In this document: positions 23,990 through 35,545 of the stretch, one piece after another
Numbering within the stretch: position 1 is the first letter of the stretch
Layout of the letters: the number at the start of each line of letters is the position of its first letter
Position numbers and translations under genes: made by a program
Assembly (NCBI RefSeq): GCF_018687715.1
Contig: NC_056755.1
Location: 12,459,501-12,523,500 of the forward strand
Direction: 5' to 3'
Length of the DNA stretch: 64,000 nt
DNA from: Carya illinoinensis
Taxonomy: Eukaryota > Streptophyta > Magnoliopsida > Fagales > Juglandaceae
Notes under the pieces: model-generated
The model's database searches: none
The model's input: only the letters and a program-made list of their open reading frames with translations
Told to the model about the DNA's origin: nothing

Positions 23990-24830
23990 ATCTCAAACAG
24001 TAAGTGCGTAAGTCCAACTCAAGTGGTACCAAAAAAATCTAGTTTAACTGTTGTCCAAAATGATAAAAATGAGTTGATTCCAACTAGAATGTTTACTGGT
24101 TGGAAAATGTGCATTGATTATAGAAAACTTAATTCAGCCAGTAGGAATGATCATTTTTCTTTACCATTCTTGGATCAAATTTTAGAAAGAGTGGCTGGTA
24201 ATGCTTTTTATTGCTTCTTGGATGGATACTCTGGTTATTATCAAATTGCTGTAGCGCCTGATGACCAGGAGAAAACCACTTTCACCTGTTTTTTTGGCAC
24301 ATTTGCTTTTACCAGAAGGCCTTTTGGTTTGTATAATGCTCCAGCTACTTTTTAGAGATGCATGATGAGTATTTTTTCTGACATGATTGATGATATTTGT
24401 GAAATATTCATGGATAACTTCTCTGTTTTTGAGAAATTTTTTGATAGTTGTTTGCATAATTTGGCACGTATTCTCCAGAGATGTGAGGAAAAAAATCTTT
24501 TAATTAATTGGGAGAAATGCCAATTTATGGTTACTCAGGGCATTGTCTCGGGACATTGTTTCTTCTGAAGGTTTAAAGGTCGACAAGGCAAAAATTGAAT
24601 TAATATCTAAACTTTCTATCCCTAGGATGGTTAAAGATATTCGTTTTTTTCTTGGTCACACTAGCTTTTATAGGCAGTTATTCAAGGGTTCAGTTCTATT
24701 GCAAAATTTTTGTGCATTTTTTTATAAAATGATATTGAATTTATTTGAATTGATGAGTGCCAAAAAGCTTTTGATACCCTTAAAAAATCGCTTACCACTG
24801 CCCCTATTATGCAACCCCCGTAGTAGACCT
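23990..24830 (+). pseudogene. Athila reverse transcriptase, broken with FMDN active site
   Basis: RT signatures run in order: GWKMCIDYRKLNSASRNDHF, PFLDQILERVAG, FLDGYSGYYQIAVAPDDQEKTTFTC, FGTFAFTRRPFGLYNAPATF, then a TAG stop at 24353 inside the conserved ATFQRCM region. The catalytic box follows as EIFMDN. The family has FMDD, so the second catalytic Asp has become Asn by a single G-to-A change. The thumb (NLLINWEKCQFMV) and connection lie in shifted frames after 24540. The enzyme would copy element RNA into cDNA, and this copy is dead. Confidence 0.9.
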
Positions 24831-24843
24831 TCTATTTGAAGTC

Positions 24844-25314
24844 ATGACAAATGCAAGTGATTATGCCATAGGAGCTGTTTTGGGGCAGTGTGTGGATAAT
24901 AGACATTTTGTGATTTATTATGCTAGTAGAACCTTGAATGATGCTCAGAAAAATTATACCACTACTGAAAAAGAATTGCGTGCAGTGGTTTTTGCACTTG
25001 ATAAATTTCAGACTTACATTCTTGGTTCTCCTGTTACTATTTTCACTGACCACTCTACTCTTAAATATTTGTTGGCTAAGAAAGATGCAAAACCACACTT
25101 GATTTGTTGGATTCTACTACTTCAAGAGTTCAACATCAACATTAAGGACAAGAAAGGAGTTGAAAACGTGGTAGCTGACTACCTTTCTAGATTGCCATCC
25201 TCCTCCTCTTCAAATGTCAGCCTTCCTCTTGATGATAGTTTCTCGGATGAACAGTTGTTTGTGATTAATAGAGCTCCCTGGTATGTTGACATAGTCAATT
25301 ATCTGGTGACTTAG
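24844..25314 (+). pseudogene. Athila RNase H domain
   Basis: A 156-codon frame begins MTNASDYAIGAVLGQ (first catalytic Asp in the ASD triplet). It continues with YYASRTLNDAQKNYTTTEKELRAVVFALDKFQTYILG (catalytic Glu in EKE) and FTDHSTLKYLLAKKDAKPHLICWILLLQEFNINIKDKKGVENVVADYLSRL. The motif order matches the Ty3-type RNase H that follows RT. This segment is the least damaged part of the polyprotein. It ends at a stop at 25312-25314. Confidence 0.88.
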
Positions 25315-25317
25315 CGA

Positions 25318-26493
25318 ATGCCTTTTGAATGGTCCACCCAAGATAAGCGTCGATTTCTCTCTGAGCAACGACACTTTTATTTTGATGATCCATACCTTTT
25401 CAAATATTGTTCGGACCAATTGATTCGAAGATGTATTCCTGATGATGAGTTTTCTTCGATGTTGAGATTTTGTCATATGGGTGCATGTGGTGGTTATTTT
25501 TTAGCAAAAAAAAAAAACAGTCGTTAAAATTTTACAAAGTGATTTTTACTGGCCTTTCATGTTTAAATATGCTTATAATTTTTGTAAGACTTGTGAGTCT
25601 TGTCAAAAATTGAGATCCATTAGCAAAAGAGACATGATGCCTCTTTCCCCTATTCTTACCTTAGAAAGTTTTGATTGTTGGGGAATAGACTTCATGTGAC
25701 CTTTTCCAGTTTTCTTTAGAAACACATATATTTTATTAGCTGTAGATTATGTTTCAAAATAGGTGGAGTCTGTCGCTTGCAAAATAAATGATTATCGTGT
25801 TGTTCTAAAATTTTTGCAATCTCTATTTACTCGTTTTGGCATGCCCAAAGTTATTATAAGTGATGTGGGTTCTCATTTTTGCAACAAACCATTTTCTACA
25901 CTCATGAAGAAATATGGTATCACATACCGAGTTTCTACCCCTTATCATTCTCAAACAAATGGGCAAGCAGAATTGAAAAACAGAGAGATAAAAATCATTT
26001 TAGAGAAAATCAACAATCCTAATAAGAAAGATTGGTCAGTTAAGCTTCTTGATGTTTTGTGGGCTTATAGGACAGCTTTTAAAACAAATCTAGGGATGTT
26101 TCCTTATCGATTAGTTTATGGTAAAGTTTGTCATTTACCTGTTGATATTCAGTATCGAGCTCTTTGGGCTATAAAACATGTTAACATGTTACTTGATGAA
26201 GTTTCAGGATTGAGAAAATTGCAGATCAATGTATTGGATGAAGCTCATCGGAATGCTTATGACAACACTCAGCTGGTGAAGAACGGATGAAAATTTTACA
26301 TAATCAGAAAATTCATCCAAAGCATTTTACAATTGGCCAAAATGTTATTCTTTGCAACTCCCGCTTACATATTTTTTCTGGTAAATTGAAATCTCGATGG
26401 AGTGGGCCGTACATTGTAAAGAAGGTTCATCCTCACGGCGCGGTAGACATTGTCAATCCGAAAAATGAAAATTGCTTCATTGTCAACGAATAA
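25318..26493 (+). pseudogene. Athila integrase, broken
   Basis: An HHCC-type zinc domain spans about 25318-25620 (FCHMGACGGYF, then CKTCESCQK). The catalytic core runs about 25670-26010, with Asp in CWGIDFM, Asp in IISDVGSHF and Glu in NGQAELKNRE spaced 35 residues from the second Asp, so the DDE triad is complete. A C-terminal region follows (LLDVLWAYRTAFKTNLGMFPYRLVYGK, and a chromatin-side tail to 26493). In-frame stops fall at about 25698 and 25761, and a stop at 26288 breaks the tail. Integrase would insert cDNA into the host chromosome. Confidence 0.9.
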
Positions 26494-27602
26494 CGTCTAA
26501 AGTCATTTCTAAAGGTATTTGATCCACATGAAGAGATCTTGCTTGTGCAAGATTTCATGGAAGTGTTTTGATTTTTTTTCCCTCTTTACAGTTTTCTTTA
26601 CTTGCATTATTTTATTATTATTATTATTTGTTATTTTGCTTTGATTTTATATTTTATGTTGATTTTTTTTTTGCTTGCTTATTTCTGTGCACTTTATTTT
26701 CTTTCATTCGATTCATTGAGGATCATGTCTCTCACTAGTTGGGGGTAGCGTGTGTGCACGAAAAAAAAAAATATATGGTGTGCATTGATATATATATGAT
26801 TAAGTAGTTGAGCGGAATCATTTTGTGAATATTTATTTTCAAGTTTAAGCATAGAACATGATTTTTGATGCATCATATTTTCTTGATGTGTGACTTAAAA
26901 TACCGAGATGCTATACTTATTGAGATGAGACTTGATAAGATTTTGTAGAACAAAAGACAAATTTTGAAGGACATTTTGCAAATGCTTACGATTGTAGTGT
27001 TCCTTATTTACTATTCACTGATTTAACACAGGAGAAGTAAACTGCGGGACTACCGAGCCATGCCTAAAAAAAAAAAACAAGAAAAAGAAGAAGAAGAAGA
27101 AAAAGAAAAAAAAAAAGAAAAAAAAAGAGATTTGAAAAAATTAAAAAAAAAAGAATAAAGGTGACTTAGTGAACTTTCCTAAATAAAATAGCTAGAAACA
27201 GTTACCCAAAATTTTGGGAGTTGAGTGTTCAACCTTTAAAAACAGAGCTGGTGTGAAAACTGCTAGTCCCTTGGGCTTTGAGGTAGTTAGAATCAGTAAT
27301 GATTAATCTTATGGTTGAAAAATCTTATGACAAATCATGACTAGTAATGAGGAATACACAACCAGTTTAGCTCCACACACACATTTGAATTCTGAGACAT
27401 TTGCCTCAATTCTATGCGAAAGATTGTTGAGATAGTCTTGGTGAGTATAGCCCTTAGGAGTTGAGTATTAACGTGTCACTTTTGTGAAAATTCAGAATTA
27501 TGTTTGATTATTTCTGTTTGAATTTCGATCTTTATGTAATATTCATTTCAATTAATTTTCATTATTTTGCTCAAGAATTAGCAAAATGCTAGTTGGGGGG
27601 TA

Positions 27603-29267
27603 TGATTGAGCTGAAATATTGCATATTTTTTTTATCCATTTAGAATTAATATATTTTAATTCTTTCATTACATTATTATTGATTTTAAATAGAAAAATGA
27701 TTAAGATGCATAAATTCAAGTTGTGATTTAAATTGATTAATAGTATAAATTTATGCTTAATTTTATAATTTGTGATTTAAATTGGACCATGTTTCTTTAC
27801 ATGCATAACATATTTTTGATATTCTATTCTTTATTTTTATTTTATTTTATTTTATTTTATTTCTAATTTTTATTTTTAATTTTTTTATATAGGGTAATAA
27901 ATAAAAATGAGGCTTTGACTTGGTCTTCATGGAGTTGGAAAGAGATTCATTGAGTGTCATATGTTAATTAGTAGTGGTTTTGATGAACTTTTTCTATGGG
28001 ACTTCAATTCTTACACGGCAACTTTTGACTTGAAACTTTGAAGACATATTTCCAGTTTGAAAAGTCAAGTTGCATGGGTAAAAAGGCAAAACACATTATT
28101 TTGACCTCAACCTGGGAAGCTGTATACAATTTAATTCCTTGGGCATTTGATTCATGCACGGCAACAATTTTATGTAATGGGGGTACAAGCACACCGCACG
28201 GAATAGGAATTGAATGCTGGATGGACTCTTGACCTGCATATATATTTCTTTTCATTGAGCACCGCGGGAGAGATTTTTTTTCATTTTTTGGTTTAGTAAA
28301 ATAGAACGCCACACACTTAATTTTTCTGCTCTAAAGAGATAGCAGGCGGCACAATTATTTTTTCTGCTCTAGAGAGATAGGAGGCCGCACACTTAATTTC
28401 TTCCAAGGAGCATATTTCAAGCCGCACAAGGATCTTTCCTCTCTAGAATTCATTCACGCCACAACATGTTGAAGAGTTCCTTAAGGGATCTAATTGTTGC
28501 TACAGTCTAGCCTTTTCTACTACTTTTAATCTCAATCTTCATTCGATTGGTTTGATCTTTTTCACTCCCAACTTTTTATTTGATTTCAGTTTTAAGTTTA
28601 TGGAATATTTATGAGATTTTTGGCTTAGTTTGGACAGTTTATTTGCTGTTTATTTACTTCATGTTATTTATTTTTCTCACTTCTTTAAGTTTCATTTAAT
28701 AGTGATTATAATTGCTATGGATTAATTTTGAGAATTTGTGATTTGAATACAATGATAAACTCTATAATCTTGATTTTGGGGCTTTTCAATTTTCAGTTTG
28801 TATTTTGTCAATTATTTTTTAATCTATTTTAATTCGTAGCTTAATTTTATTAATCTTTTAGTTTCATTGCATATTAGATTGATTAAAGTTTAATTAGGAC
28901 TTAAATAATTTCAATTTTATTGTTTAATTTTCAGATTAATTAAGATTGTTCAGTTTAGTTGATTCTTTGATTATTAATTTCATTTTGTTAATCTTTTACA
29001 TTTCATTTCGAACTCAAAACTCTAAAAATATGAATCTAGTCCATGACTGGTGTTTTTTTTTTTTTTTTTCATTCTTGTTGTACTCTTCCATCCATTGCAC
29101 ATACCATCATTTTTATTTTCTCTTTGTGAATATGTTTACCATATTCAATGAGTTTGATTTTAAGTAACTTTCTCTGAGGAGACGATCTAGGAATTTATTT
29201 CTAATTATTACGCGACATCCTCCTGCACTTGGAATAGCCTTTGTGCTACTTATTTTTGAGTGAGTCA
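27603..29267 (+). repeat. 3' LTR of the Athila-type element, with a 38-bp internal duplication
   Basis: This LTR is 1665 bp and is preceded by a G-rich polypurine tract (TTGGGGGG). It matches the 5' LTR closely but carries a tandem copy of a 38-bp unit starting CTGCTCTA (28326-28363 and 28364-28401), where the 5' LTR has one. This explains most of the length difference. Confidence 0.93.
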
Positions 29268-29464
29268 TAAATTAGACGACAGCAATCGACTCCATTAAAA
29301 TTTTGAAAGAGAAAAAATCAAATAATTTCATCTTACACATTTTCTAGGATCTATTTGTAGCAATCAAGAAAATTTCTTATAGATTTCAGTACATATATAT
29401 ACACACTAAGTTGGAGTAACGTGTAAAGCACATTTACCTAATTAGGTAAGACAATAGTTTACAC

Positions 29465-29610
29465 ATAAAATATAATAAACTATTCAACTTTTTCAATTTT
29501 TAAAACAAAAATAATATTAAAAAATAGTATTATAATAATATTTTATTTAATTTTTAACAAAACATCTCATTTTATCCTATCTCATCTAAATTGCATAATC
29601 AAACCAGACA
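29465..29610. repeat. MITE-family repeat copy
   Basis: The sequence TATTCAACTTTTTCAATTTTTAAAACAAAAATAATATTAAAAAA and its tail TCTCATTTTATCCTATCTCATCTAAATTGCATAATCAAACC match the copies at 49812 and (inverted) 62052. The left end is truncated or diverged. Confidence 0.6.
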
Positions 29611-29754
29611 TAAAGTTTGTAGTAATTTAAATTTTTTTAAAAGATAGTTTAATAATCTAGTTTATTACCATCACATCACATAAACCATTTAAGATGGTTT
29701 TTTATTTTTTATTTTTATAAAGCATTTGTTAAATAATACCTTAAAAAAAAGTAA

Positions 29755-29789
<35 letters not shown>

Positions 29790-31283
29790 AAGGAGTGGAC
29801 TTTCAAACTCCAACTTCTATTTTAAAAGAGAAATGATATTTACGGTCGTTATTGTGCAAGTACCGTGTAGTCTCTTTGAAAAAATAAATTAATACGAGAC
29901 CCATATGAAAAAAATTAACTTTTTAATCGTAGACCCTACTATTTTTCAAAACGAATCAAAATGATTACGTGGCGTTTGCACATTTCACGACTGTATGTAG
30001 TATTACTAATTTTAAAAACTGTAAGTTATGCCAATCAAAATAAAAATTGAGATTAACTTTTTATATAAGATTTTTTGTTTTTATTAAATAAAAACTTTTT
30101 ATTAGATCACCCTATTATATTTGTACATATTTTCATTCCTTTTAATTTTTTAAGCAGTCGTAACAATTACAACATGTCTATCCATTTGGGTATTTAAAAA
30201 ATAAAAATAAAACCATTGTCCGAAGGAGCCGAAAAAAGAAATAGCATATCTTCGGTTTTATTCAACATTTAATAACCTGCTAAAAATAGAGAGAAGGATA
30301 CTAATGAAAGAAGTGCAAAAGAAATTTCCCCTTATCTCTCTCCCTCTGCAATTCAGTCGTATTTGACTCTCTTTCTTCAAAATTATAGGGTTAGGTTTCA
30401 TGAGCCTCGTCATTTGGCTTTTTTTCAAAATAACCAGCAACACCCAAATGCACGGATGTAAGGACGGAAGGCAAGAAAAGAAGCGCACGCTGGAAGGCTT
30501 ACAAGAAAGGAAAAGAATGGTGCAGGGGTGTTCTTCATTTGTCCTCTTGGGTTTTATTTTCAGGATGAAGATAAGCGTATCTTGAGCTAATCTTCTTTAT
30601 TTCTCTCTCCCTGCCTAGAAACTAAAACCCCAAAATCGGAAAGTGAACTGAAAAAATGTTGAATAGCACCCTATTTTCTCCGCTTCCTCACACACATCGC
30701 CAACCACTGTCTACCAAACCAGAGATTTCCAGCGACACCCAAATTCACGAACGCGAGGATGAAAAGAAAGAAAAGAAATACATGCTGGAGGGCATATAAG
30801 AAAGGAGAAAAATGGCTCTTGGGTTTTATTTTCGGTACGAAGAGAAGAGATCAGAAGAATTAAAGAAGAGAGAAAATGAAGAGACAGAGAAGGAAATGAG
30901 TTTGGTTTTGGAGAGAGAAACGAATGAGAATATGCAGAAAAACATCGAAGACGTAAATGTGAAAGAAATTAAAGAGAATAATTGACATCGAAATTTACGA
31001 TACAAACGACTTTAAGTATAATAATAAAGTAAACGAAAAAATAACAAAATCTGTTAAAACAACAAAAATTCGTTTCATAGCCACTTTTTATAGATAAAAA
31101 TGAATGAGAGTAGAGAGAGAATAAAATACAATAAATCAATAATATTAATTGATATTAACTAATTTATACAAGAAATTAAATATGATAGAGAATAAATCAT
31201 ATTATCATTAATATTAAAATATTAGAAATATATTCTATAATAATTATGAATAGTAACTTTTGTCTCATGTTATACAAAGTAAG
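29611..31283. other. AT-rich spacer with (TA)n and a diverged 295-bp-period duplication
   Basis: A TA run lies at 29757-29787. Two related segments begin CCAGCAACACCCAAATGCACG (about 30434) and CCAGCGACACCCAAATTCACG (about 30729). Each continues through GCTGGA-GGC-TA-AAGAAAGGA and TCTTGGGTTTTATTTTC, about 295 bp apart. No reading frame persists across both, so they are likely old non-coding or UTR-like duplicates. Confidence 0.5.
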
Positions 31284-32130
31284 TCGATTCATTTGCTTTT
31301 GGTGTTGAATACTCCGAAACATGTCATTAATAAACTAAATTCCTTAATGAGCACCTTTTTTTGGGGTAACATTGATGGCAAGCCAGAGAGGAAATGTTAT
31401 GCATGAAGGGAGATGTGTAAACCAATAACTGAAGGAAGCTTGGGCATCAAGAATTTATATGAAGTTCAATAGTCACTTCACATGAAATTGGCCTGGAATT
31501 TGCTTTCTCAATCATCTCTTTGGGAAAATTTTTTCCCAAAAAAATATGTAGTTGGTATACATATAGTAGAGATTGATGCGAGAAAAGGAACAAATTTTTG
31601 GAGAGTGATTGTGAGATGTATTCCTTTGGTAATTGAAAATTCAAGATGGAAGGTAAGAGATGGAAAGATCTCATTTTGGAGGGACAACTGGTCTGGTTTG
31701 GGTCATCTGTTTTCTATTCAATCTATTTCTCAATTGCCGGATTTGCAGTTAGAGGCATGTAAGGATGAAAAAGGATGGAATAAAGAATTGTTTTCCAAGT
31801 TGTTGGGTAATGAGCAAGCTGTCGAGATTATTGACGGGCTTGGTAGACTAAAACTGGGTGTTGATACCCTCATTTGGCTTCCAAACAATAATGGTAAATT
31901 TTCAACTAGTAGTGCATTGGAGTGTATTCATACTCAGGTTCCAGTGTTTGCATGGGCAAAGTGGATTTGGCATCTAGCATTACCAAAGAAAATTTCAGTG
32001 ACAATGAGGAGAGCTTGGCATAACTGCTTACCAATAAATGCAAAATTGCATATTTTGGAGGTTGTTTTTGCCATCCAAGAAAGATTCCCATATTGGATTA
32101 TGTATTTTTTAACCAAAATAATAATAAATT
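31284..32130 (+). pseudogene. LINE (L1-type) ORF2 fragment, RT tail to zinc-finger region
   Basis: The plus-strand translation gives LNSLMSTFFWGNIDGK, then a stop, then MKLAWNLLSQSSLWENFF, and a 216-codon frame (31482-32132). That frame contains FWRVIVRCIP, WKVRDGKISFWRDNW and the FSTSSALE / FAWAKWIWHLALPKKIS block. This is the region C-terminal to the RT of plant L1 elements (zf-RVT type). The 5' part (endonuclease and RT catalytic core) and the 3' end are missing. It is a small relic with at least one in-frame stop. Confidence 0.85.
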
Positions 32131-32940
32131 AATTTTTTTTCCTACAATTATTATTATTGATATATTTTGTAATTAAAACCCCTTACATAAGATCTAAAAA
32201 TATACACCAATTGTGCTATCTTAAAATTAAACATCAACAAATATACACCAATTTCATAAACTTAAAATCATCCCTAAAAGCAGAAAATTGAAACCCTAAA
32301 TTCATCTCTAAAATCATCTCGGACATCAAAACCCTAATCTAGATTAAGCAAAGCTTCCAAACAATGATTACAACAAACTGAAATCTATGCAGTAAAAATC
32401 TCTAAGAAGAACAGAGAATAATTTTTTACCCTAGTTTTCGATAAAGAACATCAATCAAGCAATTTTTTTGAAAGGGGTGATGAACAACGATGTCGATGGA
32501 GGAAGTGCAGCATCCTTGGGGGAGATCGAAAACCTAAAAATCATAACAGAGGGTTAGAGTTTTGGGAGGGAGAGATAGAAAACTTCACTTGGCCAAAGAG
32601 AGAGAGAATGAAGAAATAGAGAATAGAGGGAGAAAATCATACCTGGATCATCGCGAGATCCATTGAGTTTGTGTGAAGGTTCCATCATTTGCTGTCGAGA
32701 GAGAGAGTTGCAAGCGTTTGTCTATCAAGAGAAGGGTCTGTCGAATGTGAAGAGAAAAGGAAAAATTGAGAGAAAAGAAAAATAAAATAAAAATAAAGGA
32801 TGAACAATAAATAGTAGATATGAAAATATGTAAAAATACTGTTCATAATAAACAAAAAATTTGTGTCTAGCAAATTCAATATAGTAAAAAAAGTAAAATG
32901 ATTAACTAAATATGTATTTATATTTACATTTAGCTACAAC
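32131..32940. other. AT/purine-rich spacer, no gene seen
   Basis: This is AT-rich sequence with GAGAGAGAGA runs (about 32595, 32698) and no recognisable product. Several short frames occur on both strands and none has a motif. Confidence 0.45.
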
Positions 32941-32954
32941 AAAGCCTGCGGACA

Positions 32955-34560
32955 TGTTGGGGACCTCGGTCTAGTCCCCAAACATTAGGGGTCCACGGGT
33001 CTCGTGTCGCCTTATGGTGACCGAATGTTCCTCGTCGTCTTGCTTGGTCTCGGCTAGGATATGGCAATGAAGGGTTCCTAGGTTAATGAATGTATGATGT
33101 TTAGTGATGGATTGGATGATGATAATGAGTTCAGGTGATCTAAGTGGTGAGTTTGTGTGTTTGGTGCAATGTGGAATGACTTGATGGTTGCACTTGATGT
33201 TGGTGCCACTTGGATGATGCTTAGGGTTGGTATGGTGAAGTGTACCTAGGGTTTTGGGTGGTGGCTAAAGGGGAATACGAAATTAGGAAGTGATGTAGTA
33301 GGGTTGGAGTTTAGGATGGGTTGCTAGGGTTTGGAAGGTGTTTGAAAGAGTCTAGGGTTGTTTCTTGACTTTAGGGATTGTCTATGGTAAGATGAAGAAT
33401 GTAGGATTTGAATATGGTAAGAGGATGAAGTTGGATGGTGTTTGAATAAGTCTCGGGTTGTTCCTAGAGTTTAGGGATTTGGAGATGGAATATAGTGTTT
33501 GTATGATGGGTAAGGTGGCTAGGGTTTGATCTAAAATGATAAGAGCGATGAGAGTTGTTTAGAACTTGGAGTTTGATTAAGACAATGGATGTATTTCGAA
33601 TTTGGATAGATTGGAAGATGGAAGATGAGTTCCTGAAAGGTAGGAAATGATTTAGGGATTAGGGTAGTTCGGCTAAGGCAAGAGTGGAGTGAGGGATTTA
33701 AAGTTTGAGTGATTCTAGGGTAGTTCCTAGAATGAAGGGATTTGATATGGCAAGCAGATGAGGGTCTTTGGTAGGATTTGAAAAGATGGAGATGATTGAG
33801 TGAGTTTAGGGATTAGATTTCCTAAAATGTTGGGATTGAAATTTGAGTTTGAATTTAGGAAAGTGGTTAGCCGAAGATGGAGATGAAGGGATATGATGGG
33901 ATTTGAAAAATGAGATGATGATTCCTAAAATGTAGGAATTACCTTGTGGGAATCTAGGTGGTTTCAGCTAGGGTTTGTGAGAATGGAAGGATGGCACTTT
34001 GGAAAGTGTTGGCCGAATATGGACAATGGAAACAAGGTAGTAGGCATGTGGTGTTTGGAAAATGGATTAAAGCTAGAGAAATGATGAACACGATGGAAGG
34101 ATACGAAAAACACGCATGAACAATATGAACACAAAGGATAAAAACTCAACAAGGGAAGATGAAGACTCTCTTTTTGGTATATATGAATATTTTGAGAAAT
34201 CAAAGAATAAGAATAATAATGTTTAGGATATGTTTGATGTGCAAGGAAACATAAGAACAAATAGGAAAATATATGAACAAAGATATATGGAAGAACAAAG
34301 ATGGATAGATAAATATTCAACACTTATTCACAAATTGCAAGGTGATGAAACAAAGATAGATAAATGGATAACACCTATTCACGAATTGCACCCAAAAGAG
34401 CCCAACTGCAAAAGTACTGAAAGTGTTCAAAAGAATACACCAAACCGTTCCATAAAGGAAAATATGACAAATGATCAAAGATGCAAAATGAAATGCCTAA
34501 GGGTCTTATTTATAGAGCTTACAAGTTGAAAACTCCCAAAAGGCCCCTAGCACAATAAAT
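32955..34560. repeat. G-rich, C-poor degenerate repeat block
   Basis: After a more GC-rich start (TGTTGGGGACCTCGG at about 32955), the plus strand becomes strongly G over C for about 1.5 kb. Related phrases recur, for example GTGTTTGAAAGAGTCTAGGGTTG (about 33339) and GTGTTTGAATAAGTCTCGGGTTG (about 33437), each followed by TTTAGGGATT. Later forms such as GTTCCTAGAATGAAGGGATTTG appear near 33720. The segment ends in CTTATTTATAGAGCTTACAAG (about 34506), which is LTR-like. It may be part of a long LTR or non-coding retroelement. The reading frames here look like products of base skew. Confidence 0.45.
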
Positions 34561-34599
34561 TAAAGAAATAAATAAACTAAAAGTAATAATATAGTGATG

Positions 34600-35545
34600 G
34601 ACGGGCCATGGTGGCCTATGGCATGTCATGGCCCATGGATGGGCCATGGTGGCTCATGATGTGCACGGCATGGTGCCGTGTATGGCTTGATGGGTGGCAC
34701 AGCTTGGGGCCATGCATGGCTTGTTGCTAGGCTGCTGTGTGGCATGGCTGCATGGCATGGCATGGCATGGCATGGCATGGGCCATGCGTTGGTCTATTGG
34801 TGGGCACGGCATGACGTTGTGCATGGCCTGCTGATGTGAAGCCTAGTCCAATAGCTTGGGCGGAGATCCTACATGGCCCAAGCTGACGGTTTGGGCGCTG
34901 GGGTTGCAAGGCATAGGCTGGAGCCGTGCATTGGATGGCATGCCTGGTGAGCATGCCACTAGTTTTGCCTGCAAGGCATGGGCTTAAGTCATGCGCTGGA
35001 TGGCGTGCCTGTGAGGGCACGCCACTATCCTTGCTAAGTGGTGCTAGGGCGTGCATGCATGCGTGCAGGTGTACACTCAAGGGAATGCGTAGGCCTACAT
35101 GCACGGTCTGCACGCTGCCAGTAGCCTTCATGGGCACCTACTGCGTGTCAAGGCATGAGTTAAGGCATGCAAGCAAGCTAGCCATGTGACCGTCTTGGGC
35201 GTGCCATGGCATGCTAGCTGGGATGTCCTGGGTGTGCCATGGTAGGAGCCATGGCATGCCCACGGCATGTCTGTGCGGCTGATAAGAGTGTGCCATGACA
35301 TACTAGCGATGCTGTCAAGTGCGTGCCATGGCGGGGGCCATGGCCTGTCTATGGGGGTGTCATGGGCATGCTAAGGCTGGGGCCATGGCATGCCTGTGGG
35401 CATGCTGATGGGTTGCTGGACATGCTGATGGTGCTGGGCATGCTGGTGGCCCATGGGGTTGTCAAGGCAGGTCAGTGATAGTGTCAAGGCAAGGCCTGTG
35501 GGGCTATCAGGGCATGCCAACAGGAGTGTCAATGGGCTATCAGAG
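34600..35545. repeat. CATG-dense degenerate repeat block
   Basis: About 0.95 kb is GC-rich and packed with GGCATGG, GCCATGG and GCATGC words. CATG occurs roughly fifty times by eye, where about four would be expected by chance. A perfect GGCAT run lies at about 34741-34780. The rest is degenerate and not a clean tandem array. Long overlapping frames on both strands (for example 34727-35137) are side effects of the repeated palindromic words. Confidence 0.75.

Larger units (their letters stand above)
19181..29267 (+). mobile_element. Complete but defective Athila-type Ty3 LTR retrotransposon
   Basis: Two long direct LTRs (19181-20799 and 27603-29267) start TGATTGAGCTG and end GAGTGAGTCA. The flanks are taaac and taaat, a 5-bp target duplication with one change. 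A primer-binding site for tRNA-Asp follows the left LTR. The internal order gag, protease, RT, RNase H, integrase is that of Ty3/gypsy elements, and the RT and gag sequence signatures are those of the Athila lineage. About 1.1 kb lies between integrase and the right LTR. That interval has a long purine/A-rich tract (27064-27165) but no env-like frame that I could see. Many stops and frameshifts, plus altered protease and RT catalytic residues, show that it cannot move by itself. Confidence 0.93.

Noticed and set aside
26500..27600. An env-like gene between integrase and the 3' LTR of the Athila element
   Set aside because: Some Athila elements have one, but only AT-rich and purine-rich sequence with short frames is present here.
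19609..28232. A conserved 64-codon protein present twice (19609-19803 and 28038-28232)
   Set aside because: Both copies are at the same place in the two LTRs of one retrotransposon, so identity is due to LTR duplication, not selection.
33964..34323. 119-aa minus-strand frame rich in Phe, Leu, Ser and Tyr
   Set aside because: It is the complement of a G/A-rich repeat, so the composition alone explains the open frame.
34727..35189. 136-aa minus-strand and 87-aa plus-strand reading frames rich in His, Cys, Met and Ala
   Set aside because: They are overlapping frames generated by the CATG-dense repeats, with no domain signature.
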